From: Paenibacillus wynnii
GTDB lineage: Bacteria > Bacillota > Bacilli > Paenibacillales > Paenibacillaceae
Reading direction: 5' to 3'
Length of the DNA: 64,000 bases
Assembly: GCF_000757885.1 (NCBI RefSeq)
Contig: NZ_JQCR01000002.1
Location: 1,240,001 to 1,304,000 of the forward strand
Each line of letters begins with the position of its first letter. The first letter of the stretch is position 1. Shown here piece by piece: positions 53,503 to 61,835 of this stretch. The notes under the pieces were generated by a model. It was not told the origin of the DNA, searched no databases, and was given only the letters and a program-made list of their open reading frames with translations. The position numbers and the translations under genes were made by a program.

Positions 53503-53600
53503 CTATCTTTTAACTTCCTTGAGCGGTACTGTCACATCTCTTTTTCGTTCCATCAATATTACACACTTCACATGCACCTTATGCGGGTAACCATCCCATT
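53503..53600 (-). pseudogene. rlmD-like gene tail 5 (displaced 3' end)
   Basis: The minus strand reads WDGYPHKVHVKCVILMERK, then RDVTVPLKEVKR and TAG. P-H-K-V-H-V-K-C-V aligns with F-P-H-T-V-H-I-E-S-V at the end of the intact RlmD (55576-57063), the closest match in this region of the motif among the tails. Plus-strand CTTCACATG is at 53566-53574. Confidence 0.6.
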
Positions 53601-53875
53601 ATTAGGGATTCTGTTATAGTGCTGGGAAACCAAAAAGAATGCAGGATTATTTATGCGGCGTGTGTTATGCTAGCAGCTTTTAGTGTGGTTTCACATCAAG
53701 TTTCACATCAAGGTAATGCTCTGGTTTCTGATTCTCCACAGCCTGCAGCAGCTTAATAATGTCGTTGGTCTTTTGGTGTACCGGCCACCTGGCCTGCGGA
53801 TTGTAAGTCTTGAGTGTAGAATTTTCCACGCTCCCACAATAATTAGATTCGTACTGCTTCTTTTTCCAGATGTCA
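53601..53875. other. Spacer between tail 5 and the split stalk-domain gene
   Basis: No gene is seen. Two adjacent copies of TTTCACATCAAG (about 53689-53711) are the only repeat noted. Confidence 0.35.
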
Positions 53876-54464
53876 TTATCCCAGTTCGGCCAGCTTCGCT
53901 TCTAAATCAGCGAGCTTCTGTTGCTCTTCAGCAAGCGTAGCTTTGTTCGTGTCTAAAGCAGCGACAGAGCTGTTAAATATTAGCTTACGTTCAGCTTTCA
54001 GCTCATCAGAAGTTTTAGTGTTATTGTTTACAATTTCAAAAGCAGCCCAAGCATCATAAACAACTCTTTCACCACTAGCAATTGCTGATTCCAAGCCCGC
54101 AATCTTCTTCTTAGAAACCTCAATTGCCTTTGTAAGGTTGTTAATAGTAGTCGCTTTGTCCATTTCAACTTGCTGTTCTTGAGCGAGTTTGCTATTTTCT
54201 TCGCTTTAATTTTCCCTCAAGGTTGACTTGTTTACTGTCCACACTTACCTCCAGTCCCAGGGCATTTGCTGCGGCTCTTACCGGAAGATAACTTGTGCCG
54301 TCGATCACTGCACCCTGCCCTATGGAAGTTCCGTTCAATTTAATTTCCAACGTTTTGTCTACCTTAGCACCAAGCAGTTTCGCTCCGGCACCATATATTT
54401 GAGGTGAGAGTGTAAGTCCAGCACCAATGACTATCCCAACAAGTAGCACTCCAATCTTCTTCAT
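53876..54464 (-). pseudogene. Stalk-domain / coiled-coil secreted protein split by a frameshift
   Basis: The first frame (54464 to 54192, ATG start) encodes a signal peptide (KKIGVLLVGIVIGAGLTL) and one stalk domain (DGTSYLPVRAAANALGLEV) and ends with KLKRRK and TAG. The overlapping second frame is open from 54205 to 53876 and reads SEENSKLAQEQQVEMDKAT, then a 90-residue coiled coil (KATLAEEQQKLADLEAKLAE). The two halves meet in 14 bp of AAG-rich sequence, so one base change would join them into a protein of about 195 residues. It is either a broken gene or, less likely, a recoding site. Confidence 0.65.
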
Positions 54465-54529
54465 GATTGCACCCCTATTGCTAGATTTTGGGATAAGTAT
54501 ACCATTAAATTTTGACTGTGAGAATGAAT

Positions 54530-54800
54530 TCAGTTCCGACCCACTTTACAAACCCACCGCCCACAGTCCTGAGCTGTGCCAGCAGAGATGGTCCCAGCTG
54601 CAATTTTGTCTTCTGTAATGCTCTTCCCGACAATAACTTCTGCATTCAATTCATTTATATTTAGGGTGTCGAGATGACCAAAAAATGATTTAACTCACGA
54701 ATAATATTGTTAATCTTACTCTTCACATCCTTCAGCTTGAAAAATGGAGGGAGACCGTTAGCCTGGAAACTGGCATGGTCTTCACCTCTCTATTAATGTT
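54530..54800 (-). pseudogene. Phage tail protein remnant
   Basis: On the minus strand a frame reads HASFQANGLPPFFKLKDVKS, then KINNIIRELN; after a one-base shift it continues FFGHLDTLNINELNAEVIVG, KSITEDKIAAGTISAGTAQ before degrading. The motif N-A-E-V-I-V-G-K-S-I-T-x-D-K-I is frequent in tail-fibre/anti-receptor proteins of Firmicute phages. There is no start or full domain, so it is prophage debris next to the recombinase remnant. Confidence 0.6.
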
Positions 54801-54887
54801 TTAAATATCACTTTATTTAGGGGACTATCTTTTTCCGAAACCCGTGAGATTAGTTTTTCTTGCGCTAGCACTGCTGCCTGTGGTGTC

Positions 54888-55382
54888 GTGTGGCTGATGC
54901 TTTCCAACTCCTTTTTAAGAAGTGAATTTGCCAGCACGTTCTTATTCCATAAACTAACGCGAAAGGTCTCATTACCAGCTTCAGTACTGGAGGAGCTGCG
55001 GGATTATTACGCCTATAGAAAAAAGGAGCGGGACATGTTGGGGGACGCATGGAACGGCCGGGATCAAGAAGGCAGGGAGTGGCATTTCATATTCTGTCAT
55101 CCGGACGGATCCCCATTCCATCATGAGCGTCCGTATCTATGGTTCCGTCAATTTATCCAGAAGAACAACATGCGATATATCCGCTTCCACGATCTGCGCC
55201 ATACCTCGGCCACGCTGCTCATTAATCAAGGCATTCATGCTAATATCATTTTTGAGCGGCTGGGTCACGGGAATATCACCACAACAATGAATATTTACGG
55301 CAATGCGCTCCAGTCTGCTGACCAAGCTGCAGCTGATACGCTGGACTCACTGTTTTCCAAAAAGGCAAAAGCGCAAAAATAA
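54888..55382 (+). pseudogene. Tyrosine recombinase (phage integrase), C-terminal fragment
   Basis: The open frame carries the catalytic half: KLTRKVSLPASVLEELRDYY, then YIRFHDLRHTSATLLINQG (H-x-L-R-H box), ERLGHGNITTTMNIYGNA (G-H and the nucleophile Tyr). The core-binding domain and the first catalytic Arg are missing or scrambled (the region before residue 30 does not match), so it is inactive. It lies 190 bp from the 3' end of rlmD, the usual place for an integrase beside its attachment site. Confidence 0.75.
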
Positions 55383-55575
55383 AGACGCTTCAAGGAGTGA
55401 TTCCCGAGCGCCTTCTTACGTTCTTTTATGTCGAATTATATTTATTTACTGGCGATTATCTTGACTTTTTGCACCACATTTGCACCAATGTACAATTAGA
55501 CTCACTGTTCCACTAACTTCTACACCTCTGTATCATCGCAAGAACCCTTGATACGCACCGCTTCCCTCCACTGTA

Positions 55576-57063
55576 CTATTTAAGCTCCAGTAATGCGACT
55601 GATTCGATATGCACCGTATGCGGAAACATATCCACCGGAGTCACCTCCACTGTTCTGTACCCACCATCCTCCAGCACTCTTAAATCCCTAGCCAGCGTAG
55701 ATGGATTGCACGACACATACACAACCCGCTCCGGCTTCATCTGTAAAATGGTCTCCAGTAACCTCGGATCGCAGCCCTTACGTGGCGGATCTACTACGAT
55801 CACATCCGCCGTAATCCCCTGCTCTTTCCACTTAGGAATTACGTCCTCAGACGCTCCGACCTCGAACACTACATTCTTCATCTCATTCAGCACTGCATTC
55901 GCACGGGCATCCTCAATCGCTTCGCGCACAATCTCCACCCCGTACACCTTCTCAGCATGCTGAGCTAGAAATAGCGAAATGGTCCCGATGCCGCAATAGG
56001 CGTCGATTACCGTCTCTTTACCTGTAAGCCCTGCATACTCCACAGTCTTGCCATAAAGAACCTCTGTTTGGGCAGGATTCACCTGATAAAAAGAGCGCGC
56101 AGAGATCGCGAATTGCACATCACCGATGTAGTCATAGATTACATCTCTGCCCCAGAGTGTGCGGGTGTCATCGCCAAAAATAACGTTAGTCTGCTTCGTA
56201 TTGACGTTGTGGCATATACTCGCTACCTGCGGGAGCTGCTCGCGGATGCTGCCGATCCAGGCGTCCAGATGCGGGATGTCTCGCCCGTTGGTCACCAGCA
56301 CCAGCATCATTTCTCCGGTGCGGAAGGCTTTTTTCACTACGACATGACGCAGCAGGCCGCGGCCGGTTTCTTCATTATAAGCAGAAATGTCGAGATCGCG
56401 GCCGATGCTCTTTACGGCAGCTACGACTGCATCATTATGTTCATGTTGGATCAAACAGGTCTCCATGTCTACGATCCGGTGGCTGCCACGAGCGTAAAAG
56501 CCGCCAACGAGGCCGCCATCGGTTACACCGATAGGCACCTGTGCCTTATTGCGATAACGCCAAGGCTCGTCCATACCCAGGGTAGGGCGAACAAGAATGC
56601 CTGCGCTCGGTCTACCGTCTTGCCCATCATTCAGCCCGTCACTTCCACCCTCATCATTCCCAGCAACCGTCAGCTTCCCAATCCGCTCCAAGTTATCCAC
56701 CACCAGCTGCCGTTTCCACGCCAGCTGGGCGTTGTAGTCCATATGCTGCAGCTGGCAGCCGCCGCATTGATCGTAGATGGGACAGGGCGGCCCTATGCGG
56801 TCGCTGCTGGCCTTAACGATCTTCAGCAGCTTGGCGTAGCCGTATTGTTTCTTGGTCTTGAGTACCTTAGCCTGGACCTTCTCTCCGGGCAGTGCACCCT
56901 GCACAAATAGGGTAAAGCCTTCTACGCGGCCCACCCCTTCGCCTTCATGTGTCATGCCGATGATATCGAGCACAACTTCGTCATTTTTATTCACAGGCAG
57001 TCCGGCGATAGGGGCCGTGCCGTCCCGGCGACTGGTGTTGCGGCCGCTGCGGTGTCTAGTCAT
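55576..57063 (-). CDS. rlmD: 23S rRNA (uracil-5-)-methyltransferase RlmD/RlmCD
   Basis: 495 residues. N-terminal TRAM domain (VVLDIIGMTHEGEGVGRVEG), the iron-sulphur cysteines in CPIYDQCGGCQLQH, the SAM site VIDAYCGIGTISLFLAQ, DPPRKGC and the catalytic loop VVYVSCNPSTLARDL (Cys). It methylates U to m5U in 23S rRNA. It ends PHTVHIESVALLELK. Its 3' end faces a recombinase remnant and a ladder of related tails, suggesting this gene is the integration target. Confidence 0.93.
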   Translation of the reverse strand: MTRHRSGRNTSRRDGTAPIAGLPVNKNDEVVLDIIGMTHEGEGVGRVEGFTLFVQGALPGEKVQAKVLKTKKQYGYAKLLKIVKASSDRIGPPCPIYDQCGGCQLQHMDYNAQLAWKRQLVVDNLERIGKLTVAGNDEGGSDGLNDGQDGRPSAGILVRPTLGMDEPWRYRNKAQVPIGVTDGGLVGGFYARGSHRIVDMETCLIQHEHNDAVVAAVKSIGRDLDISAYNEETGRGLLRHVVVKKAFRTGEMMLVLVTNGRDIPHLDAWIGSIREQLPQVASICHNVNTKQTNVIFGDDTRTLWGRDVIYDYIGDVQFAISARSFYQVNPAQTEVLYGKTVEYAGLTGKETVIDAYCGIGTISLFLAQHAEKVYGVEIVREAIEDARANAVLNEMKNVVFEVGASEDVIPKWKEQGITADVIVVDPPRKGCDPRLLETILQMKPERVVYVSCNPSTLARDLRVLEDGGYRTVEVTPVDMFPHTVHIESVALLELK

Positions 57064-57112
57064 TAGTTAGAAGTCACTTCTTTCATTGTTTCATTGTTAA
57101 TACAAATTTATT

Positions 57113-57184
57113 TAGATGGATTTTCTCCAGTTAATTTCATCTACTCATACCATTTGAAGAATTTAAGTGGAAAAAATCCATCTA
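57113..57184. repeat. Inverted repeat upstream of rlmD
   Basis: TAGATGGATTTTCTCCA (57113-57129) and TGGAAAAAATCCATCTA (57168-57184) are inverted copies with one mismatch, 38 bp apart. They lie 50 bp upstream of the rlmD start. Confidence 0.6.
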
Positions 57185-57623
57185 ATCGGGAGTTTGTGTT
57201 GTAAAAGGAGGGTGAATGAGGGAAAAAAGATGAATTAGCGGTAACTTTTCCCCTTAAATCAATAAATGGAGGCTAAATCAGCAAATTAGCAGCAAAATTT
57301 CCCTCTAAATAGGCCATAGTAAGCTGCATGGGGCTATCAAACTGAATATTTCTCAGCTAAATGACCCGCGTAACCTTTCTGTAAGCTGCTCTCACGGTAA
57401 CCTCCCTGCCTTACCATCCTCAGGTACATCTTTCCCTCATATAAACCGTCTCAGAAGCTCCTCCACGAGGTCCTCAACACATTAGTTACTTCAGTTACCA
57501 CGCAGAAAACCAGCCTTGGTAGGCGCATATCACCCACTCACAGCTGACCCTGCCTACTCCTACCAACACATTCGATAAGTTCCAACATACGGTTGGTGGT
57601 TGGAGAACTTCCCCTCACTCCAC
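57185..57623. other. Non-coding region between rlmD and the diacylglycerol kinase gene
   Basis: It contains two similar stretches about 50 bp apart (AATTAGCGGTAACTTTTCCC and AATTAGCAGCAAAATTTCCC). The rest shows no frame or strong hairpin. Confidence 0.4.
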
Positions 57624-58514
57624 TCACATATTCTGAGCAAAAATCCGTAAATGCTGCGGCAGAATCCGGAATTGTCCCGGCAGGGTGCCGCCCAGTTCAC
57701 CATCCAGGTTCAACTGGACATGACCGGGGGAGGTAACCTCCATCGCATCGGTGCGGAAATACACGACCTTCTTATCCTTCAGATGTGCTCCACTTATGGT
57801 TAGTCGCACTAAGCGGATGAACTCTGCGAGGTTGCATTTCTTAACCGCAATGACGTCGAATAGGCCGTCGTCGATACGGGCATCTGGTGCAAGCTTCTCG
57901 AAGCCGCCCACAGAGTTAGTATTGGCGATAAGAAACAGCATGAATTCGTCATGGATAAGCTCTTGTCCGTTCGCTCGAATAACGAGTTCTGTCGGGGAAA
58001 GACTGGCCATTTTCTCGATGCCTTTTAAGTAGTAAGCAAGCTGTCCGAGCATAGTCTTCTGCCTACTGGGTACTTCATATGTTAGGTCGGTCAGGCTTCC
58101 GCCTCCGGCAATATTGATGAAATAACGATCATTGGCTTTGCCCAAATCGATAAGACGCGACTCCTGACGCAGAATCAGATCGCAGGAATCCTCCCAGTTC
58201 TTCGGGATGCCCATTGCCCGTGCGAAATCATTAGTGGTACCGAGAGGCAAAACGCCGAGCGGTGGAAGATTAGGTTTCTCTGCCATCCCGTTGATAACCT
58301 CGTTCAGGGTACCGTCGCCACCGGCCGCTATAATCAAATCGTATCCACGTTCTACGGCATCCGCCGCCGCTGCCGTTGCATCGCCTTCTCCGCTCGTTGC
58401 ATGGCAAGAGGCCTCAATGCCTCCTATATCCAGCCGGTCCAAAATATCGGCGAGCCGCTTCTTCATTTCTTCCCGTCCAGAAGTGGGATTATAAATCAAT
58501 CTCGCAGTTTTCAT
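57624..58514 (-). CDS. dgkB: Diacylglycerol kinase family lipid kinase (DgkB-like)
   Basis: 296 residues with the DAGK catalytic fold: LIYNPTSGREEMKKRL, DLIIAAGGDGTLNEVINGMA (nucleotide-binding GGDGT), LPLGTTNDFARAMGIP, and the C-terminal beta-sandwich with DGLFDVIAV. It phosphorylates diacylglycerol for membrane lipid recycling. AGGTGG precedes the ATG. It is a single-gene unit. Confidence 0.88.
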   Translation of the reverse strand: MKTARLIYNPTSGREEMKKRLADILDRLDIGGIEASCHATSGEGDATAAAADAVERGYDLIIAAGGDGTLNEVINGMAEKPNLPPLGVLPLGTTNDFARAMGIPKNWEDSCDLILRQESRLIDLGKANDRYFINIAGGGSLTDLTYEVPSRQKTMLGQLAYYLKGIEKMASLSPTELVIRANGQELIHDEFMLFLIANTNSVGGFEKLAPDARIDDGLFDVIAVKKCNLAEFIRLVRLTISGAHLKDKKVVYFRTDAMEVTSPGHVQLNLDGELGGTLPGQFRILPQHLRIFAQNM

Positions 58515-58746
58515 TTACCGGAACGCCACCTGTTTTTTTATATTAATAACCTAACTGATTATAACCAATTCCAGACCCTACAATCAATGTTGGCGGCAAA
58601 AGAGTACGAATATATCTCAGCAGCAGTAAGCAACCCCGCCTCAACTAATCTCAAAATCGTCTAAAACACTATACATATGTGTATGCAGGAGCGGCTATAA
58701 AAACCACTATGGACGCCATCACTTTAGGTGAAAGCTGCGTCTATTC

Positions 58747-59511
58747 CTAACCCCGTATACGTTCCAACAGAATTTCCACCTGTCTCTCGATCCAGTGCGG
58801 AAGCAGCGGGTGAGGCAGTAAAGTGCGACCGGAATATCGGTAGGTCAGCCCTTCAAGCTTCTCAGGGATCACAACCTTGGTGAAGTATCCCTCACTCAGG
58901 AAGAGCGGTGCAAGCAGTACATCGTGACCCTGTTCCCGCCAATACTCCACCTTGCTCCGCACATTGTCCGGGTTCAGCAGAGCGTAATCGGCCGCAGCAA
59001 CACCGCTCACCTCACGTACACGCTTGGCTAGCGATGTAATACCTGCCTGCCAGCGCTGGCGGAACCCGTCGTGAATACTTCCGTGTCCAACCAGTAAGAT
59101 GGTCTCCTTCGCCGGGTCTTCGGACACCTCACGAAGCTTGTCCCATACCATAATAGCAATATCCGGGTCATCATCCACTGGATAGCCGTAATGAACTCGT
59201 GCTTTGACCGTGAAAAGCTCCAAATCCGTCTCCCGCTCCGGTTCCGGCTTAGCCCCCAGAGCATACTCTATCTCATCGACATGCGTGCTCCCGGAAGACA
59301 CAAACAAGGGGATCACCATAATGTCTGTGACCCCTGCTTGTTCCAACTTATCCACTCCGTCTTGAATCAATCGACCTTCTACCAGCTCTAAAAAAGAAAT
59401 AGCCACGGGAATCTCTTCCCGCAGCGTTAAGCTGCTTACGGCTTCCTCTACAATCGTGACCCAAGCTGTATCCCTGGAGCCATGACTAATAATGAGTATG
59501 CCCGGCTTCAT
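58747..59511 (-). CDS. CbiX/SirB-like sirohydrochlorin chelatase
   Basis: With the ATG at 59511 the product has 254 residues (the upstream TTG at 59532 is less likely). Two chelatase half-domains are visible: ILIISHGSRDTAW with the metal-binding His and VIPLFVSSGSTHVDE; then ETILLVGHGSIHDGFRQRW and VLLAPLFLSEGYFTKVVIPE. It inserts Co2+ or Fe2+ into sirohydrochlorin. It begins one base after the yerC stop, so the two are co-transcribed. No cobalamin or siroheme genes are next to it. Confidence 0.85.
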   Translation of the reverse strand: MKPGILIISHGSRDTAWVTIVEEAVSSLTLREEIPVAISFLELVEGRLIQDGVDKLEQAGVTDIMVIPLFVSSGSTHVDEIEYALGAKPEPERETDLELFTVKARVHYGYPVDDDPDIAIMVWDKLREVSEDPAKETILLVGHGSIHDGFRQRWQAGITSLAKRVREVSGVAAADYALLNPDNVRSKVEYWREQGHDVLLAPLFLSEGYFTKVVIPEKLEGLTYRYSGRTLLPHPLLPHWIERQVEILLERIRG

Positions 59512-59512
59512 T

Positions 59513-59803
59513 CTATCGTCCCAACCGTTCAAGTGTTAGTTTGTAACCGTCATTGCCATAGTTCAGGCAACGTTTCACGCGTGAAATGGTAGCCGTACTT
59601 GCTCCTGTTTCAGCTTCAATTTGGTTATAGGTGGACCCTTTACCCAGCATACGTGCAACTTCAAGACGCTGCGAGAGTGATTGGATCTCATTAACGGTAC
59701 ATAGATCATCGAAGAACACATAACATTCTTCCATATTTTTCAAAGTTAGAATAGCCTCAAATAATTGATCGATACTTTTATCATTCAGCTTCTTAAGCTG
59801 CAT
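59513..59803 (-). CDS. yerC: YerC/YecD-type TrpR-like regulator
   Basis: 96 residues. The all-helical TrpR-type fold has FFDDLCTVNEIQSLSQRLEV and the HTH LGKGSTYNQIEAETGASTAT followed by ISRVKRCLNYG. This matches YerC, whose regulatory target is not well known. Its promoter at 59906-59934 is strong. Confidence 0.9.
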   Translation of the reverse strand: MQLKKLNDKSIDQLFEAILTLKNMEECYVFFDDLCTVNEIQSLSQRLEVARMLGKGSTYNQIEAETGASTATISRVKRCLNYGNDGYKLTLERLGR

Positions 59804-59905
59804 AAATAATCATCCCCTAAAAGTTCTGTCAGCATTAGCATCTCTCATTAAGCTTCGTACAAAACTGCTTTTTGGAAGCATAAACGGAATGTGACTATTG
59901 CCTCT

Positions 59906-59934
59906 ACTATATTGTACTGGAGCGCTTTTTTCAA
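59906..59934 (-). promoter_or_regulatory. Sigma-A promoter of yerC
   Basis: On the minus strand TTGAAA (59929-59934), a 17-bp spacer and TATAGT (59906-59911) fit the sigma-A consensus, about 100 bp upstream of yerC. Confidence 0.7.
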
Positions 59935-60232
59935 GCATTAACGGTTTCACGCAGTAAAGTCCGAAAATCACGGACAAATGTCCACCGTGGGAGGACAAAA
60001 TTATGCTTAAATTTTTAAGAACCTTCCTTTCTGTGTCAACATCAACTGCCTTCCCTATAGTACTACAAAAGCGCCGAAAATCAAGCCTGGACACGGTTTA
60101 TTCACTTTCATACGCCATTATGGGCATACGCCCTTTTCCGCTCCTATCCCTAAGCACCCGGGCATTCGTCCATACGTTATGTTCGCCTATGACATACAGT
60201 ATAGTAAACCAATAACGAAGGAATGTGATATT
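59935..60232. other. Divergent intergenic region
   Basis: The gap between yerC and yqfQ shows no further gene. AAGGA precedes the yqfQ start at 60233; no clear plus-strand promoter was assigned, so a sporulation sigma factor is possible. Confidence 0.35.
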
Positions 60233-60796
60233 ATGCCTGATCATTACTATAATCATTCCCGCCGTAACCAGCGTTCGCTGGCCGAACCGTACAATACATC
60301 ACCCTATCCCGGTATCAGTCCATACGTGCAAGTTCCACCCCCTGGAGCCGGCGGATTGTACTCTTCCTACGGAGCAGGCGAAGTTGCCGAGACCGCTCTA
60401 GCTGTCCCTGTTGAAGCCTCAGCGGCCAAAGCGGGGGGGCTTCTTGGAAGCCTAGGAAGTCTGGGTGGACTCGGCGGTCTTGGGAACGCGGCCAATATCG
60501 AGCAGATCAAAGGCTTCATTGATCGAATGGGCGGGATCGACGGCATCGTCAGCTCTATGGGTAAGGTACAGAAGGTCATGCAAAGCTTTCAGCAAATGGC
60601 TCCCATGGTTAAGCTCGTGATGAGCAGCTTTGGCAAAAACAAGGGATCGAAGAATGGATCATTGGCAGCCGAAGAGGATGCAGCGCTTTACAGTCCCGCT
60701 CGACGTAAAAAAAGACGCCCCAATCAGCGCCGTAAATCCACTCCCACCAATCGCCGCCGCTCAAGCCCGGCCAATAGTAAAAGGCGCCGCAAATAG
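60233..60796 (+). CDS. yqfQ: YqfQ/VrrA family protein
   Basis: The ATG at 60233 gives 187 residues. A Gly/Leu-rich segment (GGLLGSLGSLGGLGGLGN), then EQIKGFIDRMGGIDGIVSSM and KVQKVMQSFQQMAPMVKLVM, match the conserved middle of YqfQ. A very basic tail (ARRKKRRPNQRRKS and NSKRRRK) ends the protein. YqfQ is expressed during sporulation in Bacillus; the function is unknown. Confidence 0.82.
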   Translation: MPDHYYNHSRRNQRSLAEPYNTSPYPGISPYVQVPPPGAGGLYSSYGAGEVAETALAVPVEASAAKAGGLLGSLGSLGGLGGLGNAANIEQIKGFIDRMGGIDGIVSSMGKVQKVMQSFQQMAPMVKLVMSSFGKNKGSKNGSLAAEEDAALYSPARRKKRRPNQRRKSTPTNRRRSSPANSKRRRK

Positions 60797-60810
60797 CGGC
60801 GCCTTTTCTC
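60778..60810 (+). terminator. Terminator of yqfQ
   Basis: AAGGCGCCGC / GCGGCGCCTT with a 6-nt loop and T tract. The stem includes the stop codon of yqfQ, and it can also serve corA on the other strand. Confidence 0.85.
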
Positions 60811-60818
60811 TTTTAGCA

Positions 60819-61778
60819 CTATTTAAACCATCCGCTCCGCCGGAACCACCGGAACATGCCTCCACCAAGCACCAGCATAAGCAGCAATATGACGAAGTAT
60901 CCATATTTCCAGTCCAGCTCCGGCATTACCCGGAAGTTCATGCCGTAGATCCCGGCTATCAATGTCAGCGGCATGAATACCGTCGTAATTACGGTGAGTG
61001 TTTTCATTATAGAGTTCATTCGATTCGAATTGAGGGAGATGTAGCTATCCCGCAAATCGGCAGTCATTTCACGGTCGGCCTCAATCATATCGGTCAGCTT
61101 CAGCAGATGATCGTAAATATCGCCGAAGTAGATCCGTTCCTCCCCGTTGCTCTGGACATGCTGCGAGTTGACAATTCGGTACATAAGATCACGCATCGGC
61201 ACAATGGTTCGCCGCAACTTCAACAGGCGTCCGCGTACATCGAATACCTGGCTCATCAGTTCCTCTACCGATTCACTGCTGCCCCGGCTTTCCAGATCGG
61301 CAAGCTCGTCCTCAATGCCATAGAGACTGGGGAAATACTTATCCACCAGCTTGTCCATGATTCTATAGGCAGCAGCCATCGGTCCGCCTGACCAGCCTTT
61401 GCGGCTGTGAATTTCACTCTGCACCTGTTCCCAAGCTTCGTCCATCTCCGACTTCTCTTGATGATGATAAGATACCAGAAAATTTTTATTCAGAAACAGG
61501 TCAACCTCTTCAGCATCCAATGTCTCAGCATTCAGTGCATGCAGTACAAAGAACTGCACATCCTGGTAGTAATCCAGCTTCGGCAGCTGCAGCAGATGCA
61601 TGCAATCCTCAATCGCCAAATGGTGAAAATGAAAATAGTTATCCAGCAGCAATGTTTCCTCCGGTGTAGGCATTACAAAGTCTGCCCATATCCAGGCGTA
61701 GTTCTCCACACGAATGCTCTGGAGCGGTAGCCCGGTCAGCACCTCTCCCTTATGTGTTACTGCAAGCGTGCGTATCAT
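60819..61778 (-). CDS. corA: Magnesium/cobalt transporter CorA
   Basis: The ATG at 61778 with GAGGGG upstream gives 319 residues. A long soluble N-terminal domain is followed by two C-terminal membrane spans with the selectivity motif GIYGMNF (Gly-Met-Asn) and a basic end (RWFRRSGWFK). It forms a pentameric Mg2+ channel. No magnesium riboswitch was seen in the 57-bp upstream gap. Confidence 0.92.
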   Translation of the reverse strand: MIRTLAVTHKGEVLTGLPLQSIRVENYAWIWADFVMPTPEETLLLDNYFHFHHLAIEDCMHLLQLPKLDYYQDVQFFVLHALNAETLDAEEVDLFLNKNFLVSYHHQEKSEMDEAWEQVQSEIHSRKGWSGGPMAAAYRIMDKLVDKYFPSLYGIEDELADLESRGSSESVEELMSQVFDVRGRLLKLRRTIVPMRDLMYRIVNSQHVQSNGEERIYFGDIYDHLLKLTDMIEADREMTADLRDSYISLNSNRMNSIMKTLTVITTVFMPLTLIAGIYGMNFRVMPELDWKYGYFVILLLMLVLGGGMFRWFRRSGWFK

Positions 61779-61835
61779 ATAAGACCCCTCCACCTCATCA
61801 GTACTTGCTCTATGCGCTCTGGGCAATTAATTCCT

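Noticed and set aside
48985..53600. Classical direct repeats (att sites) identical to the present rlmD end
   Set aside because: The tails share a 9-12-bp core among themselves, but the intact gene reads differently at that point, so they cannot be called recent attL/attR pairs; they are reported as displaced gene tails instead.
56068..56910. 280-codon plus-strand open frame antisense to rlmD
   Set aside because: The minus-strand RlmD has all family motifs; the antisense frame is a by-product of its GC-rich codons.
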